Below, one piece after another: positions 42,853 to 52,651 of a stretch of 64,000 nt of DNA (its first letter is position 1; each line of letters opens with the position of its first letter). The stretch is taken from positions 12,617 to 76,616 of the forward strand of contig QFQW01000006.1 in the NCBI GenBank assembly GCA_003248755.1, given 5' to 3'. The position numbers were made by a program, and so were the translations under genes. This stretch comes from Chryseobacterium sp. GTDB taxonomy: Bacteria; Bacteroidota; Bacteroidia; Flavobacteriales; Weeksellaceae. A model generated the notes under the pieces. It was given only the letters and a program-made list of their open reading frames with translations. It had not been told where the DNA came from and ran no database searches.

Positions 42853-44448
42853 ATGCAGAGATATTTACTTTATTACCTTGTTATTTTTACGATAGTTACA
42901 GGATTTTACTTCATTTATTCATATTATCAGCTATCTGGGAATCAGTTTATATATCCGATTGATGATGCCTATATACATTTATCGATTGCAAAAAATTTTG
43001 GAGAATCTGGCTTTTGGTCGGTTAATACTGGTAGTTTTGATAGTGGTTCTTCTTCCATTCTTTACACCTTATTATTAGGATCGTTAATAAAAATTCTTGG
43101 TGACAGTATTTACTATCCAATGTTGCTGAATATCGTAGCGGGTTATATTACGGTCTATTGGATTTATAGATTTTTCAAAGATTTTTATACTGAACAAGAA
43201 CTCAAACTAGGATTACTGCTTTTTTTACCTACAACTTTACTGTATTATATGGTGATTCTGGGAATGGAGCAGACTATTCATATGATGTTGTCGGTGATTG
43301 CTGTTTATTTTATCAAGAAGAATTTCGACACCAATTTTGAAAAGTCTGATTTTATCAAATTATTACTAACGATTCTCTTCCTGGGGATGATCCGTTTCGA
43401 AAGTATGTTTTTTGTTTTTTGCTTAGTATTAATATTGTTGCAGGATAAGAAAGTCAGGGAAGCATTTTTTATTTTTCTGATGGGATTTTTACCAATTGTA
43501 GTTTTTGGAATAATATCAATTAATAAGGGTGGCTTTTTCTTTCCCAATTCTGTTATTATAAAAGGAAGCTATCCCGAAGGCAATATATTTTTGAGTATCT
43601 GGAGGATATTTGAAAAAGGAATTCTGTTCAATGTCTCTTTTTATAAATTATTTCTTTTTCCGATTATTTGCATTGTCATTTTTTTGTTTGATTCTAACAA
43701 AAGACAAGGTTTTAAATCATCATTCAGAAATAATCTAATTCTATTGCTTGTTTTTGGAACGATACTATTACAAAGTCTTTTTGCTGTTATCAAATTTCGA
43801 TATGAAAATTATCTGATGATAATGCTGCTTTTGGTTTTGGTTCCCATTGCCGTAGATTATTTAAGGCGACTTAAATCAAATAAGAAAAGTATTAATAATA
43901 TATTATTTGTATACTCATTTGTTGGTTTTTGTTTGATAGGAGTTTACAGATTTGCGTTTGCTCATCCTGTTTTGAAAAATTCTTCTAAAAATATAGAAGA
44001 GCAACAAGTGGAAATGGGGAAGTTTCTAAATCAGTTTTATAAAGGACAAAAAGTGGTAGCCAATGATATTGGAGCAATTGCTTATTTTGGGAATGTCCAA
44101 TTATTGGATATTGTAGGTTTGGGGTCTACAGATGTTGCCCAATTTTATATTAAAAATAAAGGATTAACAGATAATGATTTTAATAGAAGATACCATGATT
44201 TTTTATCTGATTATATCTCTAAAAATAATTATAAAGTCGCTGTAATTTATCCCAAATGGTTTCCGGATAATGTTCCAAAAGATTGGATTCCGGTAGCTTC
44301 TTGGAAAATTAAAAATAATCTTGGAACAGCTCAGAATAGAGTTGTCTGGTATTCTTTTAATAAAAAGGATGCAGAAGTTTTAAAAGGGAATTTGCAACAA
44401 TTCCGTTTGAATAAAAATGTTACTCAATATTACTACATTTACAAATAA
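42853..44448 (+). CDS. GT-C-like polytopic membrane protein
   Basis: 531 residues with about ten to eleven membrane helices between 5 and 400. The first loop holds IDDAYIHLSIAKNFGESGFW, which resembles the acidic DD loop of GT-C glycosyltransferases that use polyprenol-linked sugars. The last 130 residues form a soluble part (VVANDIGAIAYFGNVQLLD, VAVIYPKWFPD). It probably moves a sugar on the outer face of the inner membrane (inference). It ends at a terminator shared with the convergent dps gene. Confidence 0.75.
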   Translation: MQRYLLYYLVIFTIVTGFYFIYSYYQLSGNQFIYPIDDAYIHLSIAKNFGESGFWSVNTGSFDSGSSSILYTLLLGSLIKILGDSIYYPMLLNIVAGYITVYWIYRFFKDFYTEQELKLGLLLFLPTTLLYYMVILGMEQTIHMMLSVIAVYFIKKNFDTNFEKSDFIKLLLTILFLGMIRFESMFFVFCLVLILLQDKKVREAFFIFLMGFLPIVVFGIISINKGGFFFPNSVIIKGSYPEGNIFLSIWRIFEKGILFNVSFYKLFLFPIICIVIFLFDSNKRQGFKSSFRNNLILLLVFGTILLQSLFAVIKFRYENYLMIMLLLVLVPIAVDYLRRLKSNKKSINNILFVYSFVGFCLIGVYRFAFAHPVLKNSSKNIEEQQVEMGKFLNQFYKGQKVVANDIGAIAYFGNVQLLDIVGLGSTDVAQFYIKNKGLTDNDFNRRYHDFLSDYISKNNYKVAVIYPKWFPDNVPKDWIPVASWKIKNNLGTAQNRVVWYSFNKKDAEVLKGNLQQFRLNKNVTQYYYIYK

Positions 44449-44484
44449 AAAATTCCAGCCTCTAAAAGCTGGAATTCTATTTTG
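44449..44484. terminator. Bidirectional terminator between convergent genes
   Basis: Arms AATTCCAGC and GCTGGAATT around an 8-base loop, A-rich on one side and T-rich on the other, between the membrane protein gene (plus) and dps (minus). Confidence 0.87.
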
Positions 44485-44493
44485 AATAAAAAT

Positions 44494-44970
44494 TTATTTT
44501 CCGAGGTAAGAGTTATACATCCATACTTCTTTTTCTTGTTCTGTAATGTAATCGCTCATTTGGGAATTGGTTCCTTCGTCACCCGCTTTATCTGTAATGT
44601 CGAGAAGTTCTCTTTGAAGATCAATTACAACTTTGAAAGAATTTAGAATAATTTCCACACTCTTATTACCGTCGCTTACTTCTTTGCTTTCTTTGATTGT
44701 AGAAACAGTTAAGTAATCAGAGTAATTATGAGCAGGAGTTGCTCCCAATGTCAAGATTCTTTCTGCGATCTCATCAATTTTCAAAACCAAACTGTTATAT
44801 AACTCCTCAAATTTCGGATGAAGTGTGAAAAATTGTTCTCCTTTTATATTCCAATGAGAACCTCTTGTATTCTGATAAAAAACAGAGTAGTTAGCTAATA
44901 AAATATTTAATTTTTCCGCGATTTTTTTGCAATCGGCTTCTTTGAGTACAATTAATGCTGCATTTTTCAT
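44494..44970 (-). CDS. dps: Dps-family ferritin-like DNA protection protein
   Basis: 158 residues, usual Dps length. The ferroxidase region is QNTRGSHWNIKGEQFFTLHP with HxxxxxxxFxxxHxxxE spacing, and the second helix is FEELYNSLVLKIDEIAERIL. It oxidises and stores iron with hydrogen peroxide, and can protect DNA, as a dodecamer in the cytoplasm. The gene stands alone and ends at a terminator shared with the convergent gene. Confidence 0.93.
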   Translation of the reverse strand: MKNAALIVLKEADCKKIAEKLNILLANYSVFYQNTRGSHWNIKGEQFFTLHPKFEELYNSLVLKIDEIAERILTLGATPAHNYSDYLTVSTIKESKEVSDGNKSVEIILNSFKVVIDLQRELLDITDKAGDEGTNSQMSDYITEQEKEVWMYNSYLGK

Positions 44971-45059
44971 TTTTTAAACAATTTTATCCATAGTATTATT
45001 AATAATTATGCCAAATCATAGAATCTTAATATCGAGAAAAAATGATTTTTTTCATCAAC

Positions 45060-45944
45060 TTATTTTATAATATCTATTGCTTTTCTCACTTCGATATTAT
45101 CAGGTTGTTGTTTAGGGCATTTTTGAACACCATTTGGATATTTGTCCTTTATAAAATCATTATAGTCTTCACAGTTTTTGAAAATATTAAACTCCTGATT
45201 TTTATAATCCCAAACAATTCCTTTTCCGGTATTTAACGTTCCCGCCAAAACTCCACCGGCAGCTCCAGCATTGTAAGCCAATCCTTTTGCCCAGACATTG
45301 GCTAAAGCAGCTTCTGTGTATAAGTAATTGTCTCCGCCAAATAAAACCTTAACGAAACTGTTAGGAAAATCAGAAGTCTGAGCTCTGTCTGTTTTGTTTC
45401 GGTTTGTCAATATAGCAGCAATGTTGAAATACAGGCTACCATGATAAACAACTGCAAATACATCTTTCAGCTTTTTGTCGGAATTAAAATCATAGAAAAA
45501 ACATTCGGAGACACTATCATCTACCAACTCCTTTGTGAAGCCAATCAAACCTTTTTTGGAAAGTTTTTGGTTTTTAGAAGGTGTTTTTTTTATAAAATCT
45601 TCTTTTGTAGTGTATATTCCTTCCGGGTAATCGGTTTTTGCAGTGTTTTCTTTACCTGCATTAGAACTGCTTGGCTGAAAAGTTTCTCCTGTTATAGAAG
45701 TGAATTTTGGGTCAGACTCCGATACTTCTTCTATGTTTTTAATGGAATTGTCAAATAACTCTTCCATTTCCTTGTTTGTTGCGTTTAGATAATGAGCTTT
45801 ACCGTTTTTGTCCCAAGTTAAATCCTTAAAAGCGATGATTTCATTGGTTGAAGTTGTAATAATACCTTCTTTGTAGTTTTTTTTCTCTTGTCCAAAAGTA
45901 AATGCAAATATAAAAATTGCTACAGGTAATAATATTTTTTTCAT
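45060..45944 (-). CDS. Secreted protein of unknown function
   Basis: 294 residues with a signal peptide (MKKILLPVAIFIFAFTFGQ). The middle segment (about 85-130) is polar and may be a linker. The C-terminal two-thirds contains SLYFNIAAILTNRNKTDRAQ, LFGGDNYLYTEAALANVWAKG and GAAGGVLAGTLNTGKGIVWD, a Gly/Ala-rich hydrophobic stretch. Two Cys near the end (NCEDYNDFIK, VQKCPKQ) may form a disulfide. I recognise no family. It lies alone on the minus strand, divergent from the str operon. Confidence 0.72.
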   Translation of the reverse strand: MKKILLPVAIFIFAFTFGQEKKNYKEGIITTSTNEIIAFKDLTWDKNGKAHYLNATNKEMEELFDNSIKNIEEVSESDPKFTSITGETFQPSSSNAGKENTAKTDYPEGIYTTKEDFIKKTPSKNQKLSKKGLIGFTKELVDDSVSECFFYDFNSDKKLKDVFAVVYHGSLYFNIAAILTNRNKTDRAQTSDFPNSFVKVLFGGDNYLYTEAALANVWAKGLAYNAGAAGGVLAGTLNTGKGIVWDYKNQEFNIFKNCEDYNDFIKDKYPNGVQKCPKQQPDNIEVRKAIDIIK

Positions 45945-46038
45945 GATTGAAGATTAATAAATTGGTTTCTTGCAAACATACAAAAAGCCTTATATACTTA
46001 CACTGAGTAAATTAAAATTTTAAAATTTATATAACTGC

Positions 46039-46068
46039 TTGTGGATTAAAAAATTATTTATATTTTTG
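46039..46068 (+). promoter_or_regulatory. Promoter of the str operon
   Basis: TTG at 46039-46041 and TATTTTTG at 46061-46068 with 19 bases between them, a full match to the Bacteroidota consensus. The rpsL ATG is 24 bases further on, so the leader is short, with no room for a long regulatory RNA. Confidence 0.78.
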
Positions 46069-46092
46069 CACCCTAAAATAAAAAGCAATTAA

Positions 46093-46506
46093 ATGCCTAC
46101 TATTCAACAATTAGTAAGAAAAGGAAGAGCCACGCTTGCCAAGAAGAGCAAATCGGCTGCCCTTGATTCTTGTCCACAAAGACGAGGTGTATGTACTAGA
46201 GTATATACTACCACTCCTAAGAAACCTAACTCTGCACTTAGAAAAGTGGCAAGGGTAAGACTTTCAAACGGTAAAGAAGTTAACGCCTACATCCCGGGCG
46301 AAGGACATAATCTTCAAGAGCACTCGATAGTATTGGTAAGAGGCGGAAGGGTGAAAGACCTACCGGGAGTACGTTACCACATCGTAAGAGGTGCATTGGA
46401 CACTGCGGGTGTAAATGGAAGAACTCAGAGAAGATCTAAGTACGGTGCTAAGAGACCTAAACCAGGACAAGCTGCTGCAGCTCCTGCAAAAGGAAAGAAA
46501 AAATAA
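46093..46506 (+). CDS. rpsL: 30S ribosomal protein S12
   Basis: 137 residues, first gene of the str operon. The decoding-site motif is TTPKKPNSALRKVARVRL and the second loop is GGRVKDLPGVRYHIVRG. The two Lys positions commonly changed in streptomycin-resistant mutants are Lys in both motifs, so the allele looks wild type. The C-terminal tail (RPKPGQAAAAPAKGKKK) is longer and more Ala/Lys-rich than in E. coli. It lies 22 bases before rpsG. Confidence 0.98.
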   Translation: MPTIQQLVRKGRATLAKKSKSAALDSCPQRRGVCTRVYTTTPKKPNSALRKVARVRLSNGKEVNAYIPGEGHNLQEHSIVLVRGGRVKDLPGVRYHIVRGALDTAGVNGRTQRRSKYGAKRPKPGQAAAAPAKGKKK

Positions 46507-46528
46507 TCATTAAATAAGGTACAAAACA

Positions 46529-47005
46529 ATGAGAAAGACAAAAGCGAAAAAAAGACCGTTGTTACCAGATCCAAAGTTTAATGATCAATTGGTAACTAGA
46601 TTTGTAAATAATTTGATGCTTGACGGTAAGAAGTCAATTGCGTTCAAAATATTCTATGATGCATTGGATATCGTAGAAACTAAAAAAGGTGAAACTGAAA
46701 AAACATCTCTTGAAATCTGGAAAGATGCATTAACAAATGTTATGCCTCACGTAGAAGTACGTTCTAGAAGAGTAGGTGGTGCTAACTTCCAGATTCCAAT
46801 GCCAATCAGAGCAGATAGAAAAATTTCTATGGCAATGAAATGGTTAATCAAATATTCTAAGGCTAGAAATGATAAGTCTATGGCTTTGAAATTGGCTAAC
46901 GAAGTTGTGGCTGCTTCTAGAGAAGAAGGTGCTGCTTACAAAAAGAAGAGTGATACTCACAAAATGGCGGAAGCTAACAAAGCGTTTTCACACTTTAAAT
47001 TCTAA
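46529..47005 (+). CDS. rpsG: 30S ribosomal protein S7
   Basis: 158 residues. The motif KKRPLLPDPKFNDQLVTRFV opens the protein, and the RNA-binding core has VRSRRVGGANFQIPMPIR. It binds the 3' major domain of 16S rRNA and starts assembly of the small-subunit head. It lies between rpsL and fusA in the usual str order, with 6 bases to fusA. Confidence 0.98.
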   Translation: MRKTKAKKRPLLPDPKFNDQLVTRFVNNLMLDGKKSIAFKIFYDALDIVETKKGETEKTSLEIWKDALTNVMPHVEVRSRRVGGANFQIPMPIRADRKISMAMKWLIKYSKARNDKSMALKLANEVVAASREEGAAYKKKSDTHKMAEANKAFSHFKF

Positions 47006-47011
47006 TCTGAA

Positions 47012-49129
47012 ATGGGAAGAGATCTTAAATTTACAAGAAATATCGGTATTGCTGCGCACATTGATGCGGGTAAGACTACCACTACAGAAAGAATTTTATT
47101 CTATACAGGTGTAAACCACAAAATTGGTGAGGTTCACGATGGTGCTTCTACAATGGACTGGATGGAGCAGGAAGCAGAAAGAGGTATTACAATTACTTCC
47201 GCTGCAACTACTTGTTCTTGGAACTTTCCAACAGACCAAGGAAAAGCTTTGCCAGAAACTAAACCTTACCACTTCAACATCATCGATACACCGGGACACG
47301 TTGACTTCACAGTAGAAGTGAACAGATCTTTGAGAGTATTGGATGGATTGGTATTCCTTTTCTCTGCAGTAGATGGAGTAGAGCCTCAGTCTGAAACAAA
47401 CTGGAGACTTGCTGACAACTATAAAGTTGCGAGAATGGGATTTGTAAACAAAATGGACAGACAAGGTGCTGACTTCCTTAACGTGGTAAACCAAGTTAAG
47501 ACAATGTTAGGATCTAATGCCGTTCCAATCGTTTTACCAATCGGTTCAGAAGAGGATTTCAAAGGTGTAGTTGACTTAATTAAAAACAGAGCGATCATCT
47601 GGGATGAAGCAGGACAAGGAGCTACTTTCGAAGTAGTGCCAATTCCTGAAGACATGAAAGCTGAAGTTCTGGAATATAGAGAGAAACTAGTAGAAGCTGT
47701 TGCTGACTACGATGAGACTTTGATGGAGAAATTCTTCGAAGATCCGGATTCTATCTCTGAAGAAGAAATCAACGAAGCGCTTAGAAAAGCTACTATTGAT
47801 TTATCTATTATCCCGATGACTTGTGGTTCTTCATTCAAGAATAAAGGAGTACAGTTTATGCTGGATGCAGTATGTAAATATTTGCCTTCTCCATTGGATA
47901 AAGATGATATCAAAGGTACTGACCCAAGAACTGATGCTGAAATCACAAGAAAACCATCTGTAGATGAGCCTTTCGCAGCTTTAGCATTTAAGATTGCTAC
48001 CGATCCTTTCGTAGGAAGATTAGCATTCTTCAGAGCATACTCTGGAAGACTTGATGCTGGTTCTTATATCTTGAACACTCGTTCAGGTGATAAAGAAAGA
48101 ATCTCAAGAATCTATCAGATGCATGCTAACAAGCAAAACCCGGTAGAATATATTGAAGCTGGAGATATTGGTGCAGCTGTTGGATTCAAATCTATCAAAA
48201 CTGGTGATACAATGTGTGACGAGAAAAACCCGATCATTCTTGAATCGATGGTTTTCCCTGATCCGGTAATTGGTATCGCTGTTGAGCCTAAAACTAAAGC
48301 TGACCAGGATAAAATGGGTAACGCTCTAGCTAAATTGGCTGAAGAAGATCCTACGTTTACGGTGAGAACTGACGAGGCTTCTGGACAAACGATCATCTCT
48401 GGTATGGGTGAGCTTCACTTAGATATCATTGTAGACCGTATGAAAAGAGAGTTCAAGGTTGAAGTAAATCAAGGACAACCTCAGGTAGAGTACAAAGAAA
48501 ACTTAACAAAAGTTGCCAGCCACAGAGAAGTTTACAAAAAGCAGTCTGGTGGTAAAGGTAAATTTGCTGACATTGTATTTGAACTAGGACCTGCAGACGA
48601 GGGTAAAGTTGGTTTAGAATTCATCAATGAGATCAAAGGTGGTAACGTTCCTAAAGAATTTGTTCCTGCAATTGAAAAAGGCTTTAAAGCTGCAATGAAA
48701 AACGGTCCTTTGGCTGGTTTCGAAGTTGAAGGTATTAAAGTTACTCTTAAAGATGGATCTTTCCACGCAGTGGATTCTGATGCCCTTTCTTTTGAAATGG
48801 CTGCTAAATTAGGATTCAAAGAAGCGGGACGTGCTGCTAAGCCAGTAATCATGGAGCCTATTATGAAACTGGAAGTTGTAACTCCGGAAGAATATATGGG
48901 TAACATCATTGGTGACCTTAACAAGAGAAGAGGTACTATCAGTGGACAAGAAGAGAAGAACGGAGCTGTTGTTATCAAAGGTTCGGTTCCATTGTCTGAA
49001 ATGTTTGGTTATGTTACTACTCTAAGAACACTTTCATCAGGAAGAGCTACTTCTTCTATGGAATTAGAGAAGTACCAAGCTACTCCGCAAAACGTTGCTG
49101 AAGATATCATTGCTAAAGCAAAAGGTTAA
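47012..49129 (+). CDS. fusA: Elongation factor G
   Basis: 705 residues. The G domain carries AHIDAGKTTTTERILFYTG (P-loop), the switch motif GITITSAATTC and DTPGHVDFTVEVNRSLR, and NKMDR. Domains II-V follow to the end (GELHLDIIVDRMKREF in domain III, VTLKDGSFHAVDSD in domain IV). It drives translocation with GTP hydrolysis. It sits between rpsG and rpsJ, 17 bases before the latter. Confidence 0.98.
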   Translation: MGRDLKFTRNIGIAAHIDAGKTTTTERILFYTGVNHKIGEVHDGASTMDWMEQEAERGITITSAATTCSWNFPTDQGKALPETKPYHFNIIDTPGHVDFTVEVNRSLRVLDGLVFLFSAVDGVEPQSETNWRLADNYKVARMGFVNKMDRQGADFLNVVNQVKTMLGSNAVPIVLPIGSEEDFKGVVDLIKNRAIIWDEAGQGATFEVVPIPEDMKAEVLEYREKLVEAVADYDETLMEKFFEDPDSISEEEINEALRKATIDLSIIPMTCGSSFKNKGVQFMLDAVCKYLPSPLDKDDIKGTDPRTDAEITRKPSVDEPFAALAFKIATDPFVGRLAFFRAYSGRLDAGSYILNTRSGDKERISRIYQMHANKQNPVEYIEAGDIGAAVGFKSIKTGDTMCDEKNPIILESMVFPDPVIGIAVEPKTKADQDKMGNALAKLAEEDPTFTVRTDEASGQTIISGMGELHLDIIVDRMKREFKVEVNQGQPQVEYKENLTKVASHREVYKKQSGGKGKFADIVFELGPADEGKVGLEFINEIKGGNVPKEFVPAIEKGFKAAMKNGPLAGFEVEGIKVTLKDGSFHAVDSDALSFEMAAKLGFKEAGRAAKPVIMEPIMKLEVVTPEEYMGNIIGDLNKRRGTISGQEEKNGAVVIKGSVPLSEMFGYVTTLRTLSSGRATSSMELEKYQATPQNVAEDIIAKAKG

Positions 49130-49146
49130 TTTTTAAAGTACAAGAA

Positions 49147-49452
49147 ATGTCACAAAGAATCAGAATAAAACTAAAATCTTACGATTACAACTTGGTAGAC
49201 AAGTCTGCTGAGAAAATCGTAAAAACGGTAAAGGCTACTGGTGCTGTTGTAAACGGACCAATTCCATTGCCAACGAACAAGAGAATCTTCACAGTGTTGA
49301 GATCTCCGCACGTAAACAAGAAAGCAAGAGAGCAGTTCCAATTATCAGCTCACAAGAGATTGATGGATATCTACTCTTCTTCTTCTAAAACTGTTGATGC
49401 TCTAATGAAATTAGAACTTCCTTCAGGAGTTGACGTAGAAATTAAAGTGTGA
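49147..49452 (+). CDS. rpsJ: 30S ribosomal protein S10
   Basis: 101 residues. Motifs are IRIKLKSYDYNLVDKSAEK, VNGPIPLPTNKRIFTVLRS and FQLSAHKRLMDIY. It belongs to the small-subunit head. In other Bacteroidota the S10 gene is followed directly by rplC; here a terminator, a metalloprotease gene and a small membrane-protein gene come between. Confidence 0.98.
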   Translation: MSQRIRIKLKSYDYNLVDKSAEKIVKTVKATGAVVNGPIPLPTNKRIFTVLRSPHVNKKAREQFQLSAHKRLMDIYSSSSKTVDALMKLELPSGVDVEIKV

Positions 49453-49477
49453 TAAATCGCATTTTGCTATGATACCT

Positions 49478-49507
49478 AAATCCCTTTTCGAAAGAAAGGG
49501 ATTTTTT
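49478..49507 (+). terminator. Terminator after rpsJ
   Basis: Arms AAATCCCTTT and AAAGGGATTT with a 7-base loop, then TTT. It lies 26 bases after the rpsJ stop and separates rpsL-rpsJ from the rest of the ribosomal genes. Confidence 0.87.
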
Positions 49508-49699
49508 ATGTTCCTACCTTAAATGTTAATTAAATTAAGATAGCTTAAAAAAAACTTAATAAAGTTTATTTAATAAATTTATTGAAAATGAATTTTTGGA
49601 TAGATAAATTAAATAGAATTGTTAAAATTTTATTATTATTTTAAAATTAATGAATTAATCTCAATAAAATATTAAATTTGTCGCCTTAATTTTAAAAAT

Positions 49700-51985
49700 A
49701 TGAAGAAAATTTTAGTCACTTTGTTGTTCGCTGCGACACTTCCTATGGTAAGTGCACAGTGGCGCAAAACAGAAATGCATGGCAGTAAGCTTAGAGCAAC
49801 TGCAGATGATAAGTCTTATTATACTTTAGACCTGTCTCAATTGCGAAACCAATTATCATCAGCTCAAAGAATGAGAGAAGGAAATGGAGGAGTTGAAATC
49901 AGTATCCCAACAATAGATGGGAAGGCGGAAAGGTTCAAAGTTTTCAGTTTTCCGGTAATGGTAGACGAACTTGCGGAGAAATATCAGCTTGGATCATATT
50001 ATGGTGTAAGTGTTTCTGATCCTACTGTTACAGTTAGATTTAGTGTTGCTCCCAACGATTTCCAATCTATGATGTTCAGAAATGGTGTTTCAGAATTTAT
50101 TGAGCCTGCAAATACGGATAAAACAGTTTACGGTATCCATTATAAAACTGGAAAATCAGAAGCGAACGGGGTTTTCTGCTCTACAAAAGAGCCGGGGCGT
50201 GAAGATATGAGTCAACTGATTCAGCTAGGTAATGATTATGTAAATAGCCCAATGTTTACACAAAGGAGTTCTGATAAAAAATATAGAACATTGCGTTTGG
50301 CAATGTCCACTACCGCAGAATATGGCAACTTCTTTGGAGGAACAACTGCTGGTGCTTTGGCTCAAGTCAATGCAACTTTAACAAGGGTAAACGGAGTGTT
50401 TGAAAAAGAGTTAGGTCTGCATTTGATTATGCAAAATTATCCATCTTTACTGTATTATGGTACAGTCACAGCGGATCCCTATTCTACTGTAACGAGTGCT
50501 ACTTCTCCTCCGGATGCTTGGAACACCCAATTAATGAATACTTTGCATTCTGTTGTGGGTGATGCCAATTTTGATATAGGACATTTGTTCGGTGCTTCTG
50601 GTGGTGGTGGTAATGCAGGTTGTATTGGTTGTGTTTGTAGTAATACTCTCGCAATCGGGAATGGAACAGCTACAGATACCTATAAAGGAGCAGGAATTAC
50701 TTCTCCTGCTACAGGATCTAAAAATCCCTCGACAACATATCCGCCTTCCGGAGATAGTTTTGACATAGATTATGTAGCTCACGAGATGGGACACCAGCTT
50801 GGAGCTTATCATACATATAGCTGGTATGAGGGGACAGGTGTTAATTATGAACCAGGTTCGGGATCTACAATAATGGGATATGCAGGTATTACGGGAACTG
50901 ATCTCGATGTTCAGGCTCATTCAGATGCATATTTCCATGTAGGAAGTATCGCAAATATACAGACAAATTTGGCGCTGGCTTCTAAAACTTGTGATATAGA
51001 AACTGCTATTACAAATAGTCCTCCTGTAATTAACACAATGCCTGCCTATACAATTCCGTTGAATACAGCTTTTGCATTAACGGCTACAGCTACTGATCCT
51101 GATGGTGATGCTATGACTTACTGTTGGGAACAAGTAAACAGCTCTTCTTCTGCTATTGGCCAACCATGGGGGGCTGGTGCTGGTATTAGTAATAATACAT
51201 CTTACGGAAGTGGCCATGTTTTAGGAACAACTGCTACAGGAGCTATGTTTCGTTCGTTAGCTCCGGTATCATCACCAACAAGATATTTTCCAACTCTTGG
51301 AACTGTATTAGGTGGTGCAGTGAAAAATTTGTCAATTTGGGAGTCAACTTCTTCAGTAGCAAGATCAACGATATTTAGAGTTACTGTTAGAGATTTAAAT
51401 ATAAGCAATCCACAAACTGCTTTTGCAAATCAAGTTGTAACGGTAGGTTCTGCTCCAGCATTTACAGTAAGTACCACTTCATTATCAGCGGGTTCTAATT
51501 CAACTATTAATTGGGTACCTTCCGGAACAACAGCTTCGCCTTACAATGTTGCTAATGTGAAAATTGATTTCACATCTGATGGTGGTGAAACTTGGACAAC
51601 TTTAGCAGAGTCTGTGCCTAATTCAGGGTCGGCTAGTGTTGTTGTGCCTTCATCATTGTCGGGTAAATCTGGACATATCAGAGTCTCTGCTATCGGTAAT
51701 GTATTTTATGCTGTGAAAGCGGCTTCAGTTACAGATTTAGCAGTGTCTGATGTTAATAATACTAAATCTGTACAAGTTTATCCAAATCCGGTAAAAGAAG
51801 TGCTAAATGTATCTAATGCTTCTGCGACTTCATCTTACGAGATCTTCAATGCTGCAGGACAGCTGGTTTCTAAAGGAAATCTTGGAACTGGAAAAGTAGC
51901 AGTAAATAAATTAGCAAAAGGCGTTTACTTTATCAATATAGATGATAAAGGGACAGTTGTTAAGACTAAATTTATTAAAGAATAA
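49700..51985 (+). CDS. Reprolysin-type zinc metalloprotease with T9SS sorting domain
   Basis: 761 residues. A signal peptide (MKKILVTLLFAATLPMVSAQ) precedes a propeptide-like region (about 20-195). The catalytic domain has the long zinc motif VAHEMGHQLGAYHTYSW (His361, Glu362, His365, His371) and the Met-turn IMGYAG. A fibronectin-like or cadherin-like part follows, then a T9SS type A sorting domain (VYPNPVKEVLNVSNASATS, LAKGVYFINIDDKGTV). It should be an extracellular or surface protease. TAAATTTG at 49673-49680 may be its -7 promoter element, without a clear TTG. It is inserted between rpsJ and rplC. Confidence 0.92.
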   Translation: MKKILVTLLFAATLPMVSAQWRKTEMHGSKLRATADDKSYYTLDLSQLRNQLSSAQRMREGNGGVEISIPTIDGKAERFKVFSFPVMVDELAEKYQLGSYYGVSVSDPTVTVRFSVAPNDFQSMMFRNGVSEFIEPANTDKTVYGIHYKTGKSEANGVFCSTKEPGREDMSQLIQLGNDYVNSPMFTQRSSDKKYRTLRLAMSTTAEYGNFFGGTTAGALAQVNATLTRVNGVFEKELGLHLIMQNYPSLLYYGTVTADPYSTVTSATSPPDAWNTQLMNTLHSVVGDANFDIGHLFGASGGGGNAGCIGCVCSNTLAIGNGTATDTYKGAGITSPATGSKNPSTTYPPSGDSFDIDYVAHEMGHQLGAYHTYSWYEGTGVNYEPGSGSTIMGYAGITGTDLDVQAHSDAYFHVGSIANIQTNLALASKTCDIETAITNSPPVINTMPAYTIPLNTAFALTATATDPDGDAMTYCWEQVNSSSSAIGQPWGAGAGISNNTSYGSGHVLGTTATGAMFRSLAPVSSPTRYFPTLGTVLGGAVKNLSIWESTSSVARSTIFRVTVRDLNISNPQTAFANQVVTVGSAPAFTVSTTSLSAGSNSTINWVPSGTTASPYNVANVKIDFTSDGGETWTTLAESVPNSGSASVVVPSSLSGKSGHIRVSAIGNVFYAVKAASVTDLAVSDVNNTKSVQVYPNPVKEVLNVSNASATSSYEIFNAAGQLVSKGNLGTGKVAVNKLAKGVYFINIDDKGTVVKTKFIKE

Positions 51986-52003
51986 TAATTCTAAAGCAAC
52001 ATT

Positions 52004-52045
52004 ACAAAGAAAAAGACCTTCTATTTTGAAGGTCTTTTTCTTTGT
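52004..52045 (+). terminator. Terminator after the metalloprotease gene
   Basis: A perfect 18-bp stem (ACAAAGAAAAAGACCTTC and its complement) with a 6-base loop. Its T-rich second arm supports termination. Confidence 0.9.
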
Positions 52046-52084
52046 ATGATAAGATGTTTATTTAATTAACTTTGAAAATAAAAA

Positions 52085-52528
52085 ATGAACAATAAAAATC
52101 TTTTCGAGAAATTCTCAAATTGGGCGACTAATTTTACCGGAAGCTCATATGCTTTTATAGGAGCGACGTCTATTGTTATAATCTGGGCGATATGCGGACC
52201 TGTTTTCAATTATTCAGAAACTTGGCAATTGATTATTAATACAGGAACAACTATTATTACTTTCTTGATGGTCTTTCTTATACAAAAAGCTCAGAATAAG
52301 GATAGTAAAGCCATTCAATTAAAATTGAATGAACTTATTGCTGCAAGTAGGCAAGCTAGTAATAGAATGGTTGATATAGAAGATTTAACCGAAAAAGAAC
52401 TGGATCAACTCCATCGGTATTTTGTGAAAATTGCAGAATTATCCAAGCAAGAAGGTAATATACACAAGTGTTATTCTATAGATGCCGCCGTTGAAAAACA
52501 TAAACTTAAAAATGAAGAAAAACTCTAA
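52085..52528 (+). CDS. Low-affinity iron permease-like small membrane protein
   Basis: 147 residues. The layout fits the bacterial low-affinity iron permease family: KFSNWATNFTGSSYAF, a first membrane helix (FIGATSIVIIWAICGPVF), a second (LIINTGTTIITFLMVFLIQ), and a soluble tail with AQNKDSKAIQLKLNELI. In bacteria the substrate is not firmly shown. It sits in the insertion between rpsJ and rplC and may have come with the metalloprotease, though a terminator separates the two. Confidence 0.85.
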   Translation: MNNKNLFEKFSNWATNFTGSSYAFIGATSIVIIWAICGPVFNYSETWQLIINTGTTIITFLMVFLIQKAQNKDSKAIQLKLNELIAASRQASNRMVDIEDLTEKELDQLHRYFVKIAELSKQEGNIHKCYSIDAAVEKHKLKNEEKL

Positions 52529-52620
52529 GTGTTAAATTATATGCTTACGATATTATCCAACAAGTCTATTTGTTCATAATTCTGTAACTAACAAAAAATC
52601 AAATAATTTCTGTGAAAATA

Positions 52621-52651
52621 TTTGCCATTATGAAAAATATCCTTACATTTG
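52621..52651 (+). promoter_or_regulatory. Promoter of the rplC-led S10/spc clusters
   Basis: TTTG at 52621-52624 and TACATTTG at 52644-52651 with 19 bases between. Transcription would start near 52658, giving a leader of about 93 bases before rplC. The leader holds a 12-codon reading frame at 52675-52713 after AGGGAAGGAG. Confidence 0.78.

Noticed and set aside
46093..46506. Streptomycin-resistance changes in rpsL
   Set aside because: Both key Lys positions (KKPNSA and RVKDLPG) are the sensitive type.
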